In this document: positions 36,626 to 51,511 of the stretch, piece after piece
Layout: every line of letters starts with the position of its first letter
Position numbering within the stretch: the stretch's first letter is position 1
Origin: Montifringilla adamsi
Lineage: Eukaryota > Chordata > Aves > Passeriformes > Passeridae
NCBI GenBank assembly: GCA_017590115.1
Contig: JAGGNK010012114.1
Span: 1,630,248-1,694,247, forward strand
Reading direction: 5' to 3'
Length of the DNA stretch: 64,000 nt
Translations under genes and position numbers: made by a program
Notes under the pieces: generated by a model
Seen by the model: only the letters and a program-made list of their open reading frames with translations
Database searches by the model: none
Told to the model about the DNA's origin: nothing

Positions 36626-38511
36626 ATTGAACTCACTTTTTTCTTTTTCTTTTTTTTTTTTTTATTACTATTGACTGATATGTCAAAAAGAACACAAACA
36701 GACCAATACAGCTCTCTTACTAATTGTCATTCAGCTAAATATCTATAAGCCATTAGGGACATATAAAAGTCACAAATTTCTGGATGAGGAACACTAACAT
36801 TGATGAAAATTTTAATAAACTTCACCATTTGAAAAATGTAGATCACACAATCTAAAATGAATGGAACAGTTTTCTCAACTATTTTTCTTCAGTACTTCTT
36901 AACTGGGTTTTTGCCCTCTTGCATCAAACATGACAATTCAGTTAGAGAAAATGAGACCACATTATAGACATGGAAAAATTCTCAGTGCAACCAGAGAAAA
37001 ACTCAAGAAGTATTTGGAGCCTTCTATTTTAAATATAGTTTCTTTGATATTCCAAATCAGAAACCTAGCAATTAGTCTTTCTGAAAAGCTCTATGATCCA
37101 GTATCACCTACTGTAATTATCTATTTTTATCAAAACCAGAATCAGTAGCAATGAGAAGTCTGCCAGGATTACTGTGTATGTTGTCTCATGCCTCATCTTT
37201 TTCAACTGTTGTTTTTTCCGGAATTGTTTACCAGACAGATGAACAGTCATGCCTCATTGTCTTCTACTCACTGGAACAAAACTGACCTTTGCAATTTGTG
37301 CAACTTGAAATTATGTGTTCAAAAGACAGCACGGATAACAAAGGGGATGGTACACTTCTGATCTGTGTAATTTACTAAATCTGTAAAAAGTGGATTTACA
37401 ACCCCTCTATTCTGATTTACCAGTGTTATGCTCATACTTAGGCTGCATTTGTAAAAATAGCTGCAGAAAATGCAGGAGGGAAAGAAAAAAGTCAGATCTT
37501 TAATGAACATACAGAAACTCATAACCAATGTCCTTGACATTGAAATATCACAGATGGTAAGATTAATTTTTAAACGACTGTGCTTTCCTTTACCACATGC
37601 AAAAATATTGCAATAGTATTTTTAACTTTTTGATGTTAGTTGGCCACAATGACTTGCTACTACAGTTGGAAAGCAGACCACAAATGTTCTACCACTAAAA
37701 TTTAAATCTATCTCTTGGTTTTGACTCCACACTATAAATGACTAAAATAAACAGGAAAACTTTTCATTTGCATTTCTGTTACTTTCCATCCAGGACTCTA
37801 CTCTCCAGAAACTATTCAGACCTCTCTTCTCTGTGTTACATGTTACTCTTTAAAGTCCAAGGCTTGAAGTGCTTTGCCTAGAGGGCTCTAGCTACTTCTG
37901 TGGGTGTCACTGTTAATCAAGGACACATGGAAAGGAAATGAAGGAGCCAAAAAGCAGCCTTGTTTTCTGGAAAAACCTCAGAATACATGGACACGAGTGA
38001 CAACGGTAGGAAAATCAGAGCTGGTTAACAGGAAATGTTTGCAGCTTACTGAAACAGTTTAATTAGAGCCTCATTTTAAAGCATATGAAGCTGAATGAAC
38101 AAAATGTAGCTGCAAATTAATGGAAAATTGGGGCAATGACCTCAAAGATTCAAATGTATCCAAACCCCTCAAGACATTGTAAGGATGAATCTATCACAAC
38201 TGTTAAAAGAAATTTCATTTACTTTTTACATAGTCTATGCAAATTAAAACATACTGTGTTTTCTTTTATATGTCCTACTCAAACATCACCATACCTATAG
38301 TCATTTGCAAACCTACCAAACCACGTATTCAGCTATAAAGAGTGAATTAGGATGTTTAATAGCTAAAGATGATCAGATAGGCCCTTGCAGTAAACCAGTA
38401 GGGAGTAACAGAGACACACTTACTTACTGACTGATTTGAAATTAAGCTTTTTCCTCAGTGGTAGCCTCATTTTTGATCCACACCAACTACATTTCTGTTC
38501 ACAGCAACAAG

Positions 38512-38537
38512 AAAAGCATGCCAAAAGCATGCCAAAA
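38512..38537. repeat. 11-bp tandem repeat
   Basis: AAAAGCATGCC occurs twice in a row and is followed by a partial third copy (AAAACC). Confidence 0.85.
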
Positions 38538-41500
38538 CCAGGTAATTCTGATCTCTGGTTATATTAACTAATACCCCATTCTAGTTTCTAGCTGCTGGCT
38601 TTCACAGGTGAAACAAACATATAGCTTAGGATGACCTCAGAGAAGGATTGCAATTTAAAATATATAAGCTGTACACCCAAATTGCTTATCATACATAGTG
38701 AAGAACTGATCTTTCACCACTGAACTATCATCTTCATTTCCAGACCTCCTCAAGTCCTCCACCTCCACTGTGATGGCCTGAACTGCACTCACAAACTCTT
38801 TTCAAGTCATGACTCTTGGGCCCACCAAGAACAGCTGTTACATTTAGCATAATCCATTGACAGGGATTTGAAAGAATGCATGGCCAAATACCACACTCTC
38901 TTGTTTTTTCACTCAAAAATTCTGCCAACGAACATTTCTACTCCTAGTTCTAGGAGGATGTAAAAGAATAAAATTAAAAACTGGGAATAGAAGAGACCCC
39001 CCCCAGCCCAAATTGACAATATTTTGCAAACAGCAGTTTAGCATGACAAGCAAGAATTTACTTGCCTGCAACTGAAAAGTAAGCAGAAACACTGATTGGC
39101 TAGATTTGGTTCAAAAACCTATGCAAACAACTAAGCATCAATGGTAGAATGTTTAGTTTTCCAGTAAACAATACTGTCATAGGAAAGCTTGTGCTCGTGG
39201 ATTACTATACTAGACTATAATTTGTAGTTTTATTAACGTAACTTTCAGCATCTATAAAACAAATCATTAGTCTTGGCATGTGACCAAGGTACAAGTGTAG
39301 TTGCTTCACTGGGTATAAATGCAGTTGGCTGCATTTATTCAACAACCAGTTGTCAGTTGGCAGTGTTGTAAGACTGTTATTCCATTTTTTCCCAACAGAG
39401 GAGTACTTCTTTTACTGTCTCTTTTTCACGCACATATACACTGAAACAAGGAACCAGTTAGGATCTCTCCCAGTTTTGGGAAGGGAAAACAGCTTTAACA
39501 CTACTTAGAGCAAATCAGCGCCAGTTGCAACTGTTTAAGAGATTATTCCTTTTAAACAAGCTCCAATCCTTTCCATTCACTTGTTGCAAGGTAAAGGGGC
39601 ATTACATCTGGTGAGAAAAAGGAACAAGGATTTCCTGCTTTGTATATCCTACTACACAGAAGAAAGCGTTGCCAATCCCAGAAATTGAATTTTGGCATAC
39701 TGACAAAGTTATGAACCTTATGTGGTCCAGGATGTTCATATGGTGTTTCAATTACACAGATGATTCACTGATATTTATCATACATTCTGAAAAGGAACTT
39801 TGGATGGCTATGTCAGTTAAGGAGTTAGCTGCTACTGATGAATATGATCTTATGCTACTTGTTATCTAGCAAATCTGTCTTTGAAAAAGTATAGTCTTGC
39901 TATTCAAAAGTCAGTTGCTACTCTCACAAATGCTCTTAGGAGATAAGAGACGATTCCTTACAATTCCAGCAGAACCACGCCAGGCAAAGAAAAGAGTATA
40001 CTGTCTGCAGCTGTCAGAGTCCTGTCTGAAATCCTGGATCCAACTGTTTCCAGCCCTCAGAGCCAAGTTCTCAAAGTTCTGACCATTAATGAAGAATTTC
40101 ACCCTCTTTGGCTGTTCAAACACTCACAGATCCACCACCGTCACAAGTGCAGACCAGCAAAACTGAGTTTTGTAGCAGTACCATTCTTTGAGGATTTGCA
40201 GAAATGTGTGCAGAGCCATAAAGTGGCGGAGAGTCACACAAAGAAACTACTAAGCAGCTTATGAAAGAGCTTCCACAAGAGATCAGGCACATCTGTAGAA
40301 CTGTAAGCGATAAAGACACTAATCTCTCCCTCAACTGATAGATCCAAAGAGCCTATCACCAAAATACTTAGGAAGCTACATTCTTCACTGCATGATCACA
40401 GCAACTTTCCTTTTGCCTGCAAGTTAGTTAATGCTTGTACAAATTCTTTAAAGCCCTAGCAGGACCTTTTAAGTAAGAAATGCTTAATCCTTTAATGCTG
40501 AGGAGAGTGGGTCTTTCCTTAAGGAAAGCCAGAACTAAGTAAGATCTTTCAGAATCAGCTGGCAGTCTCACTAAGACAGAAAATATACTGTTGCATACTG
40601 TACATATAGCAACCAGGACTGAATATAATAAGCAATTCTACAGAGTATTCCACTCTACCTAATCTACCACAGAACCTAAAATTCAGATTTACACTGAAGA
40701 AGAAGGCAGGAATTGCTCTTAATGTAAAAGATTCACCCAACCACCTGAAATCCAGAGCTGCTGCATCAGCCAGTCTCCAAAAATGAACTTAAGTGAACTT
40801 GTAACATATACGTACTTTTCAATTCAGATATATAAAAAGCTCCCTTTGAGTCTAGAAAAGAGCATGCACTGATTACCTTTCCACTTTCACCAGTGAATGA
40901 TGTAGTTGTTCTATAAGCAGCTGTGCTGATTCCAAACCATCACCACTTCCATCAACAGGACAGGGAACCTTAAAGTATGCCACAGGGTTTGAGTGAGGGA
41001 TGCAAAACAATTATTACTATCTCTTTTTTTAATGTACACTAGATTTAGTTTACGAAGCACAAAAGATAATTACTTCCTTTGCTCTGCAGAATTACAGTGA
41101 CGTAAATATCAGCACTGGAGATTTTCTCACTTTCTCAATTTCATGGAAGCCATCTCCCTCAAAGCAGTTTATTTATTATGTTGCCATTCTGCAAGCCCAT
41201 GTCTAGAAAAATTGTAACTGTAAATATTTTTAAAATATTGTTCAAGTGTTGTAATTTTTCAAGCATCTTGATTGGTTTAAACCACTCCATTTACGGGGAA
41301 TAAGGAAAGAATATTTATTTCTGTTGGTCCTGGTGAAATTTGTATTTTCTACTAAATACACTAAATATAAGGACTAAAATACACTTGGGGAACATTTTAT
41401 TACCCTATACCTGTAATTAAAACATTGGTTTTGCTTTCTTCCCCATCACAACCATGAGCCTTAACATGTTTTAAAATATTAATAAAATAAAAAAAGCCTT

Positions 41501-44500
41501 TTTTTTTATTTATTTTTTTTTTTAATTTGAATTCCAAACTGTTCCCAGAGCCAATATTACAGCAATGAATTGATAGTGCAATATTTTCTTATGGAGGTTC
41601 TGGTAAGATTGAATTTATGATTTACACTGTACTACCCTATAATCAGCACAACCTCTGAAACTGCAAGATCTCAGCAACATGTAAAAAGCAGTTCTGTCAG
41701 GGTCTATGAAAGGGCTTTTTCCTTTGCTTTTGAATGGTGAAAACCATAAAGGATATCATATCAATGAGTGGACTAAACCAAAACAAAAGCAACTGAACCA
41801 AAGGGAAAAAATTACATATCCTATCAAGCCATGAATAATGTTAAATTAGACCAAAAGCAGAATCTGGAACAACCAGTAATAAAACAGAACATACACAACA
41901 CTGGGAAACCTGCCATTGATATATTTTGTAGCACCGAATGTACAGAGGCTCAAGTATAAATTGTGCAGCTAGTAACTAGTTCATTGTACTTCCTCTGAGC
42001 TTTAAAAATATTTTCTTAAGCAGAACTAGCCAAAGAGTCTTCAAATACATTTGTTTTGAGTACTGGTAATTCAACGCTAACACCAAACCCAGGTTAAAAT
42101 AATACATTCACATACAGATCTGGAGATTATGTATGACATAATTTTCCATGGAAAATTAAGATTGAGCAGAACATCAGGAATTCAACAAATCTGTTCTTCA
42201 GTCATATTAGAAGTGAAATCTGACCAGAAAAGCTTTCTTTACAAACTAATCTTAAAAGACATTCATCTTTTTTCTCTACTTCCTGCAAAATTTCAGGAAA
42301 AAGCCCCCACTGCTATTCCAAAGTGTGACTCCCTGGAGAAAATGTACATATAATGTTTGCAATTAGTAGGAAAAGTCCACTGCAAATTAAATTTATTACT
42401 TTACTAGTGGAAATTCAGCAGCTGAACTAACAAAATCAGGTTGAGTGTTGATTCTTTTTAATAACTGCCTCTTATATCACTAAATTCTATAGCAGAAATA
42501 AATTTTATTTCATGTTACCTCTCTGTTCTGCCAATGCCAATGCAGGAAGTTCATAAATGTGAATCCTCAGGAGGCTTACATGCATCACTGAGAACAGTAA
42601 AATGAATGGTTACACATCTGCAGTCTGAACTTTGAGATGAATACAAGCAAATAGTGAATGCGCATTTTTCAAATGATTGTGCCCATTATTTTCCACTGAC
42701 TCATGACTGTTGGCAGAAATGAATAATACATTTTAATATGTAGAGGTTCAGCAATCACAAGTACAGAGAGTATGTATGTATATATCCATCCTCTCTGCAT
42801 ACATAATATTAAAGCTATAGGTTTTCATCTGTTTTTTATACATCAAATAATTTATAATGTAGAACTGTAAAATATATATAGAACACTGCATCAATCATAT
42901 GAAAGTACAAGCATTTCTGTAAATCCTTCATTAAACCTAGATTTGAGACTGAACCAAAGACTTACATGGATCACGTCATGGTCACTTGGAACACTGAGAG
43001 ACATAAAATACTGTGTTATTTCATGTCAAGATCATTTGCAGCTCTCTTTATTATTTCAAAGAATATTAGTGACAAATACAGTGCATTCCACAATAAAGCC
43101 AGTGCTTATGCCCTTAAATTCAGGAGGCAACCGCTAAACAAGGACTGGGAAATCAGCTGAACTGAGTCCTGAGGTATTTTACACAACCAGCACACTGCTA
43201 ATGTACACACAGAAAACACAGATGTGTAACCAACTTTCAGTAACATCGTCAAATAAGAAGGAATTAACTACATGAATATTGATAATGTCTTGCTCTGCAT
43301 CTCTACATTCCCTATCAGGCTTTGTGACATACCATATGCCACTTCTCAAGACATCAACCGCTACATGTCCTCCATGGAAATAGACAGAAAAAACCAAAAT
43401 TCAACCAGTACATCCTAAGTGGTGGCTGAAAACGTAAAGCATATGTGTCACCCAGAACCACTTCAAAGCAGCACAATACCTTACTAAAGTAAATAAACAG
43501 CATAGAAAAAAATATGTGTGTACACTACCCTCATACTTGAGCAAGACTTTGGAGATATGCATTAGAGGAGAATTAAGCAGAACATTTAAGAAATTAATGG
43601 TTCGATATGGTCCCAAATCAACTCAAGAAGAAACTGATACATAAAAATATGCATGATATTTTGATTTAACAACTTTTTACTCCAGGTACAATTTAAAAAA
43701 TACTGTGCTGTCAAAGCACTCACAACTTCTAGTCTTTTGGCAAAGGCAATGAATATCGAACATCTGCAGAGCTGTTGTGAGTTCATGAACTACAGAAATA
43801 AAAAATATGCCTTCTTTTGGTAGCCTAGTTCTTATGTAAAAATCCAAAAATAATACACCCTAGTAACCACATCCACAAGGAACCAGATACTTGGCCCCAA
43901 AGTAGGAGAGAGCAACATAGGCCTTATGGCAACTGCCACTGCTAATGTAGGCTCCAGCACTCATGTTAGGATGAAATCAAGCATAGCAGAGCTCAGCCTT
44001 TCCAAATCATGCCTTGGTTTAGGGGGAGGTGGAGGATTCTGTGTCAACGTCTTTAATAAAGCAGATGTGACTCACTGCACTCTTGTTTCAAACCATAAAC
44101 TGAGGTTTCTCTTCTTCCTCTGAATTAGTGGCAGCAGCACTGGGGGCAGTAGCACTAGGGCAGCAATCCTTCATAAGCTTTTGCTCAGTACAATAATTTT
44201 AATTAAATTATATTATTTGATACTTAAGTTTTGTTACACAAATCCTGACTTTAGTTTCTCTTCCTAGTACTCTGCATCCTTATTCACCTTATCTTCTTCA
44301 GGCACTGATCATAGAAAAATATGGAACCAATTTAATCAGTGTATCATCCCCATAAATCTTCCTAAGCTGCATTTTCTTTTTGCTGAAGAATACATTTAAT
44401 TTATAAGTGTTGTTTCAATAAAACCAAGCAATTGAAAATATCTTTGTTTAACATACTTTTAATGTTGAAAGCATCTGTTAGGTCATGTTAGGGTCTGAGG

Positions 44501-45272
44501 ATTTTTAGTCATTATTATTTTTACACAGACTAATAAAAGGAATTTTTCAAACACTTTCTTGCATCTTTCTTTTTCCCATTTAAATTACTCACCTAAATTC
44601 AATAATAGTCCAGTTGAATTTCAACACCTTGTAGCCCCATAGTAGCCTGCTCAATTATTTCTAGAAATATCCTGGAAAAGAATTAATGCCAAAGAGTGCT
44701 CTTAAGTTTGCAACATTCAAAAGCTGTACTTGAAGTTAGAAATTTAGAACTTGCCTTATTTACATTTTTCTGCCAAAATCCTGCATTCAGTCCCATGATG
44801 ATTTTCTACTTCATGTGAGCTTTAAAGTCAAGGGAAAACTCCTATGTAAGTAGATTCCCTGCTTCAAGGGTCAGAATATGCCAAGTGTATCCAACATTTG
44901 TGTGAAGCCTATGCACAGTCCTGCTCTCTTGTGGGAGGCCTCTCTGCAACCACTTTCCTGTGGTTCCAGTCTTCCAACTACACCCTTTTTTATTCTCTCC
45001 TTTTATATTTTTGGACTGTCAATTCCACTGCCCCATCCTTTGTGCCCTGAAACTGACTAGGACATCTAAGAGCTACACTCTAGCAAATTCTGAAACTCCA
45101 AATTCCAAAGCTGAATTTTCCATTGACACAAGGTGAATTCCACTAGCAGTCAGGACGGAGGGGCAGCAGTGGGTAACCAGCACTATACTTCAATTTGGGA
45201 TGTGAGTCAGCCTTACGCAGGGCACGTCACACAGAGCATATGTCTGTGCACATGGTGCCCTCGGACCAAAAG

Positions 45273-45325
45273 AACCAAACCTCAAACTCAAAAAACCAAA
45301 CCCTGAACTCAAAAAACTCAGAACT
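45273..45325. repeat. 21-bp tandem repeat, about 2.5 copies
   Basis: AACCAAACCTCAAACTCAAAA is followed by AACCAAACCCTGAACTCAAAA and then a partial copy. Confidence 0.8.
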
Positions 45326-46857
45326 CATGCTCCTTGTCACTCAGACCAATCCACTTTCATTTGAGGCTACTTGATGAATAAAATAAATTTGAGAAATACT
45401 ATATGTATTTTTAATACTTTTAATATATTTACTCTTAAAGCAAAAAACATTGAAAATAAAAAAATATATTTTATCATTTCTACTGCAAACATTAACTTTC
45501 CTCTGACTTAAAAATTACACTTGACCACTAACATCTATGCAAATATTTTCATTTTGATAAAATTAAAATTAAGACAGTAGAGAAACTGCACAGTTTTTCA
45601 TACTTTATTCCACAGACACAGACTATGATGTTGTTTACAAAACTTCTTAAAAATTAAACAGTGCAAACTACTGTAAATTTAAGCACTGTCAAAAAAAAAC
45701 CTTTTATTTCCATTATAGTTTGGTGGAAACTGAAATATTCAGTGAAAAACAGCTAAATTATTCCTGAGAGACATCTATTCCCCTGAAACCAGAATGCTGT
45801 CTTCTCAAACTGTCATTATTTTCTCATTTGAGAAACAGACTGCAACTGCAGATCTGCAGCTATACAATGCTATTCTATGTAGAACACTGCTATCCAATAT
45901 TATTTGTTTAAAATGTTATGGGCAGCAGATACAACCAGCACTAGTGTTCAGCTGTGCAGCTATTAGCGCTGTAATAAACTGTGGGACGAGGTGGCAGAAA
46001 TACTAATTAGAAGTAGTACTATTATTTCGAGCTGAAATTTTGTAGTGTCTTCAGAGATTCCTAAAACCCTTCATTAAAAAGAAATGTAACTATGTTAAAG
46101 AAATGAACCTCACTACCTCAATATGTGAAAACCCACAATGTTACAAAATTTATGCATGAGCACATTTCTTTGCTTGTACTGATTTTGATGCAGGGACTAA
46201 CTGAAGGATCCCACTTCAATGCTTTGCAAAAGGTGATCTGTCTTACACAGACCACATCCAAACTACTCAGAAATATCAGGTGTGCATTTTCATTTCCTGT
46301 CTTCCCCCATCCAGCATTTAACTAGTCTAAATTTATTTAAAATTTTAGACTGACGAAGCCCTACAGCAAGCGGAAGATATCCTTACAGCTTTTTTCATGG
46401 ATGCTCATCAGTAATGTCCAAGTGTTTCACTAACACTCTTCAACTCATTACAGTCTTACTACAGGATAAGAAAGCATTACTATTCCCATCCAGAGGCTGG
46501 AAACAAAGGGGCTTACAGGAAGCCACGGAAAACCACAGCAGAAGGGCCAGAATGAGAAGCACGGGAGCACACAGGTGTTCCTGTGTATCCATCCACATCT
46601 CCAGCCTGTACTGATCACTGCCAGAAGTGGGAGGTGCCTCTCACTGCAGTTCACTTACCCCATATACCTGACACCAAAAGGCTCAATGAAGACAACCTAA
46701 ATAAGTAAGCACACATCTTTCCTGGCTACAGCCATGCCATGATTTGGGCTGTTCTCAGCAGCAGGCAAGGCTGCCATCACAGAGCCAGAGACACAGGATG
46801 TTTCCTGTAGCCTTGAGCGTGTTAATTACAACAATGTTTCTTCTTTTCACAGGGTTT

Positions 46858-47040
46858 CACAGAACGACAAAACAGCTGAGGATGGAAAGGAGCTCTAGAG
46901 ATCATCCAGTCCAACCCCTTGCCCATGCCTCATCTGAAGCCTGTTGCCCAGGTCTGCATCCATGTGGCTTTCCAGTATCTCCAAGGATGGAGAGAGACTC
47001 CACCCACCACCTCTGAGAAACCTGTGCCAGTTCTTGGCCA
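46858..47040 (-). repeat. CR1 LINE 3' end fragment
   Basis: The plus strand reads GATCATCCAGTCCAACCCCT then TGCCCATGCC, the reverse complement of a CR1 3' UTR. It sits head to head with the next copy. Confidence 0.88.
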
Positions 47041-47850
47041 CCGTGATAAACTGTTTCCTCAGCAAGGCTGATGGTGACATCAAGCTGACAGTGCAGTTGA
47101 CACTCCTGAAGGGTGGGATGCCATCCAAAGGGTCCTGGACAGGCTCAAAAGGAGGGCACATGGGCTCGAGATGAGGTTCAACAAGATCAAGTGCAAGGTG
47201 CTGCACCCGGACTGGGGCAATTCCCAGTATAAATCCAGGCTGGAGAATGAAGGGGTTGAAAGCAGCCCCAAGGAGAACAACTGGGGGGTGCTGGTGGGTG
47301 AGAGGCTGGACATGACCTGGCCATGGGCACTCACAGCCCAGAAAGCCAAACGTGTCCTGGGCTGAACCAAAAGCAGCATGGGCAGCAGGGCCAGGGAGGG
47401 GATTCTGTCCCTCTGCTCTGCTCTGGTGACGCCCCACTGCAGTGTCCAGCTCTGGGGTCCCAGCACAGGAAGGACAAGGACCTTCTGTATCAAGCCCAGA
47501 AGGGGGCCAACGAAGATGATGAAAGAGTTAGAACATGTCTCCTGAGAGAATTGGGATTGTTCAGCTTGAAGAAGGCTCTGAGGAAATCTCCTCATTGTGC
47601 TCTTTGGTACCTGAAGAAGGCCTACAACAAAGTTGGAGAGGCATTTTATACCATGACTTGTATGTATAAAACCAGAGGCAACAGTTTCAAACTAAAAAAC
47701 AGCCAGTTTAGTTTGGGTATTAGGAACAAATCCTAATTTGTGGGACTGGTGAGGCACTGGAACAGGTTACCCAGAGAAGTGGTGGATGTCCCACTCTCTG
47801 TCCCGCACTCTGAACCTCACAGTTTGAAGGTGCTGGAGCTGTTCAACATA
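47041..47850 (+). repeat. CR1 LINE, 3' part
   Basis: GATGCCATCCAAAGGGTCC, TTCAACAAGATCAAGTGCAA then GGTGCTGCACCCGGA, CTGTCCCTCTGCTCTGCTCT and GGCACTGGAACAGGTTACCC. Frames of 137-180 codons over this span are CR1 or its complement. Confidence 0.92.
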
Positions 47851-50709
47851 AAGTATTAATCCTTTTCATAACAAAAATATTAGGCACTGTTTGATTGCCA
47901 CATTACAAAAAGATGTTGCTACTGTTAATTTGCAGTTCTCCACTATATTTTCTTCTCATAAGTTAAAATAATTAGATAATTTATTCAAGACCACTGGCAG
48001 AAACCAGGCTTAGCTTGCATTCTTGTGCAGCATCCAGTGAACTAAGGCTGTTCCTTTTCCTCAGAAAGGTGTCAAGGACAGAAGTAAGAAACACATCTTT
48101 TAAAGAATTGTTTGATGTAAGATAAGAGAATATTTTATTTATTTCAATTTAACCATTTATCTAGAAACAAAATATTTTCTTGGCAGACAAGTAAGCTGTA
48201 GCATTCCACCAGGCTGAAAAGCTCAGTTTCACCTTACTCCTCTACAGCATATCTCATGTCACAGTAACAAATGAGACTCTATTTTGTATTCCTCTTTGTC
48301 TGACAGTACAGATTTTATGTGAAACATTTTTTTGGCATGAAAAAAAACCCATTGCACTAACTAATCCTTTTATGTTCTAATTTTTAAGCCATGTTTGCTC
48401 CCTTGTCTTTGTTAAATAGCATGGAAAGTGCACAGTGAAAGAATTAGACACTTGACAGATGTTTTCAGACTATATCCTTAGACACAGAACGGGGTTTTTT
48501 TGTTGTTGGTTGGTTGATTGTTGTTTAATGCAGAAAGAAAATCAATTTCTGCATAAAAAATTTACTAAAATCTGATGTGCAACTATACCTGTTGTCAAAC
48601 TTCACTCATTAAGAGTACCTTAATAAGAAGGTACACTGACTTCATTTTCAAGCAGATGGAGTAACTTAACAATTAATGTGAAAAACCAAAAATAACCCTT
48701 ACTACATAAACTACAAAAAAAAAAAAAATCCCCAACCAACAATAAAATCCCCACAAACCAAACCAAGAAATTCTTAGCAGTGCAAGGATTTTCTTGAAAT
48801 GCTGAAAAACAATACACATTCCTTTCCTTAAAAATAATTCCAAATCCTTTTAACAGAGTTGGATTGTATTTTATATATTATAATGACTTTAGTGCTATTG
48901 CTGATATTTCTTATCATTTATATAATTTCACTTTTTTTCCCTTCATAATTGTGCTCTAGACGCAATGTTTTGATACAGAACATTTTAATATGCTCACTTT
49001 CTAACACTGCTCCTTTAAACCGGTCTCTCATCTGGGTTTTAACACTTGCAAAAATGTATGGCCTGGGATGGTTCTTTCAGGCTGAACTTTAACAATCAAA
49101 TTTGGAACAGGGACTATAAAATTAACTTTTGGCGTGGAATTTGCCAGAAGTCTCTCTGACACTCTACTGCCCTTTCTACAATTCCTTAGAGAGGGGAATT
49201 AAGTAGTGAGACAGTCAGTTAAACTCCACAGAAAAGCAGACTACCTCAGTAGAAGGAATAAGGGATATGCAGCCAGATGCAGGGGGCATGAAGCGGGCAT
49301 GAGTTTATGTCAGCATGTGTAGGCGCATCCACAACAGCGCGAATCTAGAAAGACAGTCAAAAATAGCAGTGGAGACAGATGAAAGCAGACTTCAGCATGG
49401 TTTAGTAATCCGTCCAGAAGGCTTGGAAAGCCCTCTCTTAAGTCTAGGCTGGCATGTCTTCACATCACATACAGATCAAAGCAATTACAGAGCTGTCTGC
49501 ATGTCCTGCAATCACACTATTTGATCGCAGTGTAGACACATCCAGAAATAGTGCTACTGTAGATATGTTCATCTAAAAACTGCATTTGCAAAAAGAAAAG
49601 CCTGGAAGCATACTGTAAAGCATATGGGACCTGATGAGGAACATATGCTGGAGAGAGTGTCCATTTTGCTAAATTCCATTAGCTGGAATTGTGGAGGACT
49701 TCCCTTATACTCCTGTACCATGTGTTGGTTGGCCTCTCCTGTGGGGATTCACAGAGTTGGGCCAGACTAACCTGAACCTTCAAGGACTGCAATTCACCCA
49801 GCTTTACCATCTGCAGAAGAGACACCATACACTCTACAGGCAGCTGGGAGAAACCTTGTGACATATAAACAACATTCATTCCTCACCATTCCAACACAGT
49901 GCCAACGCTGCGTTCTGACCTCCTAACCCAAGCAGGCGCATTAGCTATCTACTGATTCAAGGACAGTCATTTCAGAAGGACATCAAGACACCAGTGCCTT
50001 TCTTTATCTTTTAGTGCTGCTAACAAGGGGAGAACTTACTGTGATACAGAAACCCAGAGCTGAAAAAATCCTTCAAATTCAGGACCTCCTCTCCTCCAAC
50101 AGCAGTTTGCTGCATGGCAGTAACATTACTCTACTGGCTCTAGCCCCTACTGGCTACAAAAAACAAACCACGATAGACACTACATCTTCTCAAGGATGGC
50201 TTACTATCTTTTGTCCAGCAAGTGACCAAAGGGATCCACGCATGTTCTTAAACTGACTGCACAGGCAAATTATTCACTCTGAGGAGATTTTGTGTGCATT
50301 TTGCTAAATCACAACCAGAAGTTAAGAAGGAATGCAGTTATTCAGCATATTTTGCTGCCTTATCAGGAGAGTATAAAGACACACCAATGTTAACTCAGAC
50401 AATTAAAGACCTGGGAAGAACTGGATCACAGCAGCAGGGATTACATACAGGCCAATTTACCATGGGAAGAAGCAAGGTAGTAAAATACATAAAATTTTGG
50501 GTGCAGGGATAAACATTCTGTGCTGCTGCCTGTCCCTGTGGAAACCCTGAGCACGTGCACAGTTGTGCTCCAACTGTGTCTGTGTCTGGACCTGAGCATC
50601 TCAGCACTCAAACACAGCAAAACCTCCAGTCACCCAGCAGCGCTATTCCAGCAATTCCACTAAACTGGGAGAAGCTGCTGACTCCATTGAAGAGGTCCCC
50701 TGCAGACAC
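47851..50709. other. Intron sequence, nothing recognised
   Basis: A T/G-rich stretch near 48492-48528 and an A run near 48715-48728 are the only low-complexity features. No exon or repeat family seen. Confidence 0.6.
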
Positions 50710-50950
50710 CTTGACAAATTTTAAGTCTGGGCAATCACCATCAATATGAAACACTACAAGGGCAAGAGCCATGTTCTGCACCTGGGACAGGGCACTCCTG
50801 GCTGTAAGGACAGACTGAGAAGCTGGAGAAGGAATGAAAGGTCCCATGGAATAGGATCTGGTGATTCGGATCAAGAGCAAGTTGACAGTGAGTTAACAGT
50901 ATGCCCTAGCAATCAAAAGGCCCAAGCGTATCCTGAGGTGCATCAAGCAC
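50710..50950 (+). repeat. CR1 LINE fragment, diverged
   Basis: GCCATGTTCTGCACCTGGGA and the ATGCCCTAGCAATCAAAAGG... ATCCTGAGGTGCATCAAG segment are CR1 ORF2 C-terminal sequence. About 90 bp of unrelated sequence separates it from the next copy. Confidence 0.75.
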
Positions 50951-51039
50951 ATGGAAGAATTCCTCTGCCTTATAAATGTGAATTTTTTAACTACACAAGT
51001 ACTACCCTCAGTTCTTGTCAACAAAAGAACAACATCCCA

Positions 51040-51511
51040 TATCTTGGGTGCATCAGGGACAGCATCACCAGACCGGCAAGGGAGGGGATTGTCCCACTCT
51101 GCTCTGCACTGGGGCAGCCTCCCCTCGAGTGCTGGGGGCACTTTTGGGTGCCACAACACAAAAAAGACACTGAGCTGTTAGAGAGTGTCCAAAGGAGGGT
51201 AACAAGGATGGTGAAGGCCCTTGGGGTGAAGCCGTGTGAGGAGTGGCTGAGGTCCCTTGGTCTGTTCAGCCTGGAGAAGAGGAGACTGAGGGGAGACCTC
51301 GCTGCAGCTACAACTTCTTATGAGGGGAAGAGGAGGGGCAGGCACTGATCTCTGCTCTGTGGTGACAGTGGCAGGACATAAGGGAATGGCCTGAAGTTGT
51401 GTTAGGGGAAGTTTAGACTGGAGATTAGGAAAAAGTTCTTCACACAGATGGTAAAGGTTCTTTATCCAGGGAAGTGGTCACAGCACCAAGCCTGTCAGAG
51501 TTTCAATGTTA
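51040..51511 (+). repeat. CR1 LINE, 3' part
   Basis: GGTGCATCAGGGACAGCATC, CAAAAAAGACACTGAGCTGT, TTGGTCTGTTCAGCCTGGAG. Very close to the copy at 6990-7937 over the shared part; the last about 200 bp of the 3' end are missing. Confidence 0.92.

Larger units (their letters stand above)
35601..46857. other. 11 kb of intron, AT-rich, nothing recognised
   Basis: No exon, RNA gene or transposon family recognised. It includes short A/T runs (36647-36663; about 41500-41523), a 47-bp tandem duplication at 36532 and short tandem copies near 38512 and 45273. The many 60-75-codon frames look random. Confidence 0.6.

Noticed and set aside
46895..47736. 137-, 171- and 180-codon frames
   Set aside because: They lie on CR1 LINE copies or their complement.
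50746..51348. 200-codon plus-strand frame
   Set aside because: It joins two CR1 fragments with unrelated sequence between; not a host gene.
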